The notes beneath the pieces were generated by a model, which saw only the letters and a program-made list of their open reading frames with translations, made no database searches and had not been told where the DNA came from. Shown in pieces: positions 63,925 through 64,000 of a stretch of 64,000 nt of DNA (positions are counted from its first letter, which is position 1; every line of letters starts with the position of its first letter). A program made the translations under genes and the position numbers. This DNA comes from Parapedobacter tibetensis (GTDB taxonomy: Bacteria; Bacteroidota; Bacteroidia; Sphingobacteriales; Sphingobacteriaceae). The DNA is taken from positions 616,577-680,576 of the forward strand of contig NZ_JAMXBE010000001.1 of NCBI RefSeq assembly GCF_024704835.1. Reading direction: 5' to 3'.

Positions 63925-64000
63925 TCTATAAAAGAAAGTTCTCAAAGGCAGATGAGAGATCGATAACTGCGAAGCAATCATGAGTACCAACGAAAGCAGA

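Overview
The window looks like a chromosome segment of a Bacteroidota bacterium, most likely in the order Sphingobacteriales (Parapedobacter/Sphingobacterium/Pedobacter-like). The pointers are a complete gldK-gldL-gldM-gldN type IX secretion block, promoters of the Bacteroidota form TTG-N19..22-TAnnTTTG instead of sigma70 boxes, few Shine-Dalgarno sites, lipoproteins of the SUMF1/DUF1080/S41 kinds, and Bacteroidota-typical families (DUF4271, DUF6728-like, DUF5684). No rRNA, tRNA, CRISPR array or intact insertion sequence was seen. The assignment rests on reading alone; no database search was possible.

Layout. 1-3.6 kb is accessory: the 3' end of an RHS protein with a variable C-terminal tip, a small downstream gene that could be its immunity protein, a 24-unit 21-bp tandem array, and a truncated sensor gene. 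3.7-13.8 kb holds lipA, a bestrophin-like channel, an MFS exporter, an alkylguanine-DNA alkyltransferase and an AddAB-like helicase-nuclease pair. 13.8-22.2 kb (minus strand) is a TPP-riboswitch-controlled thiamine operon, thiS-thiC-tenI-like-thiD-thiE-thiG-thiH-thiF/rhodanese, perhaps reading into a quinone oxidoreductase. 22.3-27.7 kb holds mrp, a GT51 glycosyltransferase with a large N-terminal extension, hpt, a CBS protein, tag and an alkyltransferase-like (ATL) gene. 28-32.4 kb holds a two-domain DUF1080 lipoprotein, a Gfo/Idh/MocA oxidoreductase, DUF4271 and hemD.

32.8-37.6 kb is gldKLMN, the core of the type IX secretion and gliding machine. 37.7-43.5 kb holds a JmjC-like protein, a split YeeE/YedE sulfur transporter, a tiny membrane protein, ridA, an EamA permease and recG. 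43.5-52.7 kb holds hflX, lipB, an S41 protease, an MBL-fold hydrolase, sdaA, a DUF5684/DUF2752 pair and a GH10-like hydrolase. 52.7-64 kb holds a GH3 hydrolase, a TetR regulator with an operator-like palindrome, an outer membrane receptor, pncA, a second DUF1080 lipoprotein, a repeat-rich secreted protein, asd and a lamin-tail surface protein.

The most unusual signals are in repeats. The 21-bp array (2332-2835) keeps exact phase for 24 units, carries an 84-bp higher-order repeat, and shows wobble-position variation in a heptapeptide frame that is now broken by four stops. Separately, four intergenic spacers (17052-17100, 17885-17926, 45407-45448, 51082-51123) are degenerate arrays of exactly 7-bp period, two of them running into the stop codon of a thi gene and one ending 2 bp before the lipB start. 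Other points of interest are a terminator hairpin on top of the DUF2752 start, a 20-bp palindrome at the TetR promoter, an ATL protein overlapping tag, and genes whose promoters imply leaderless mRNAs.
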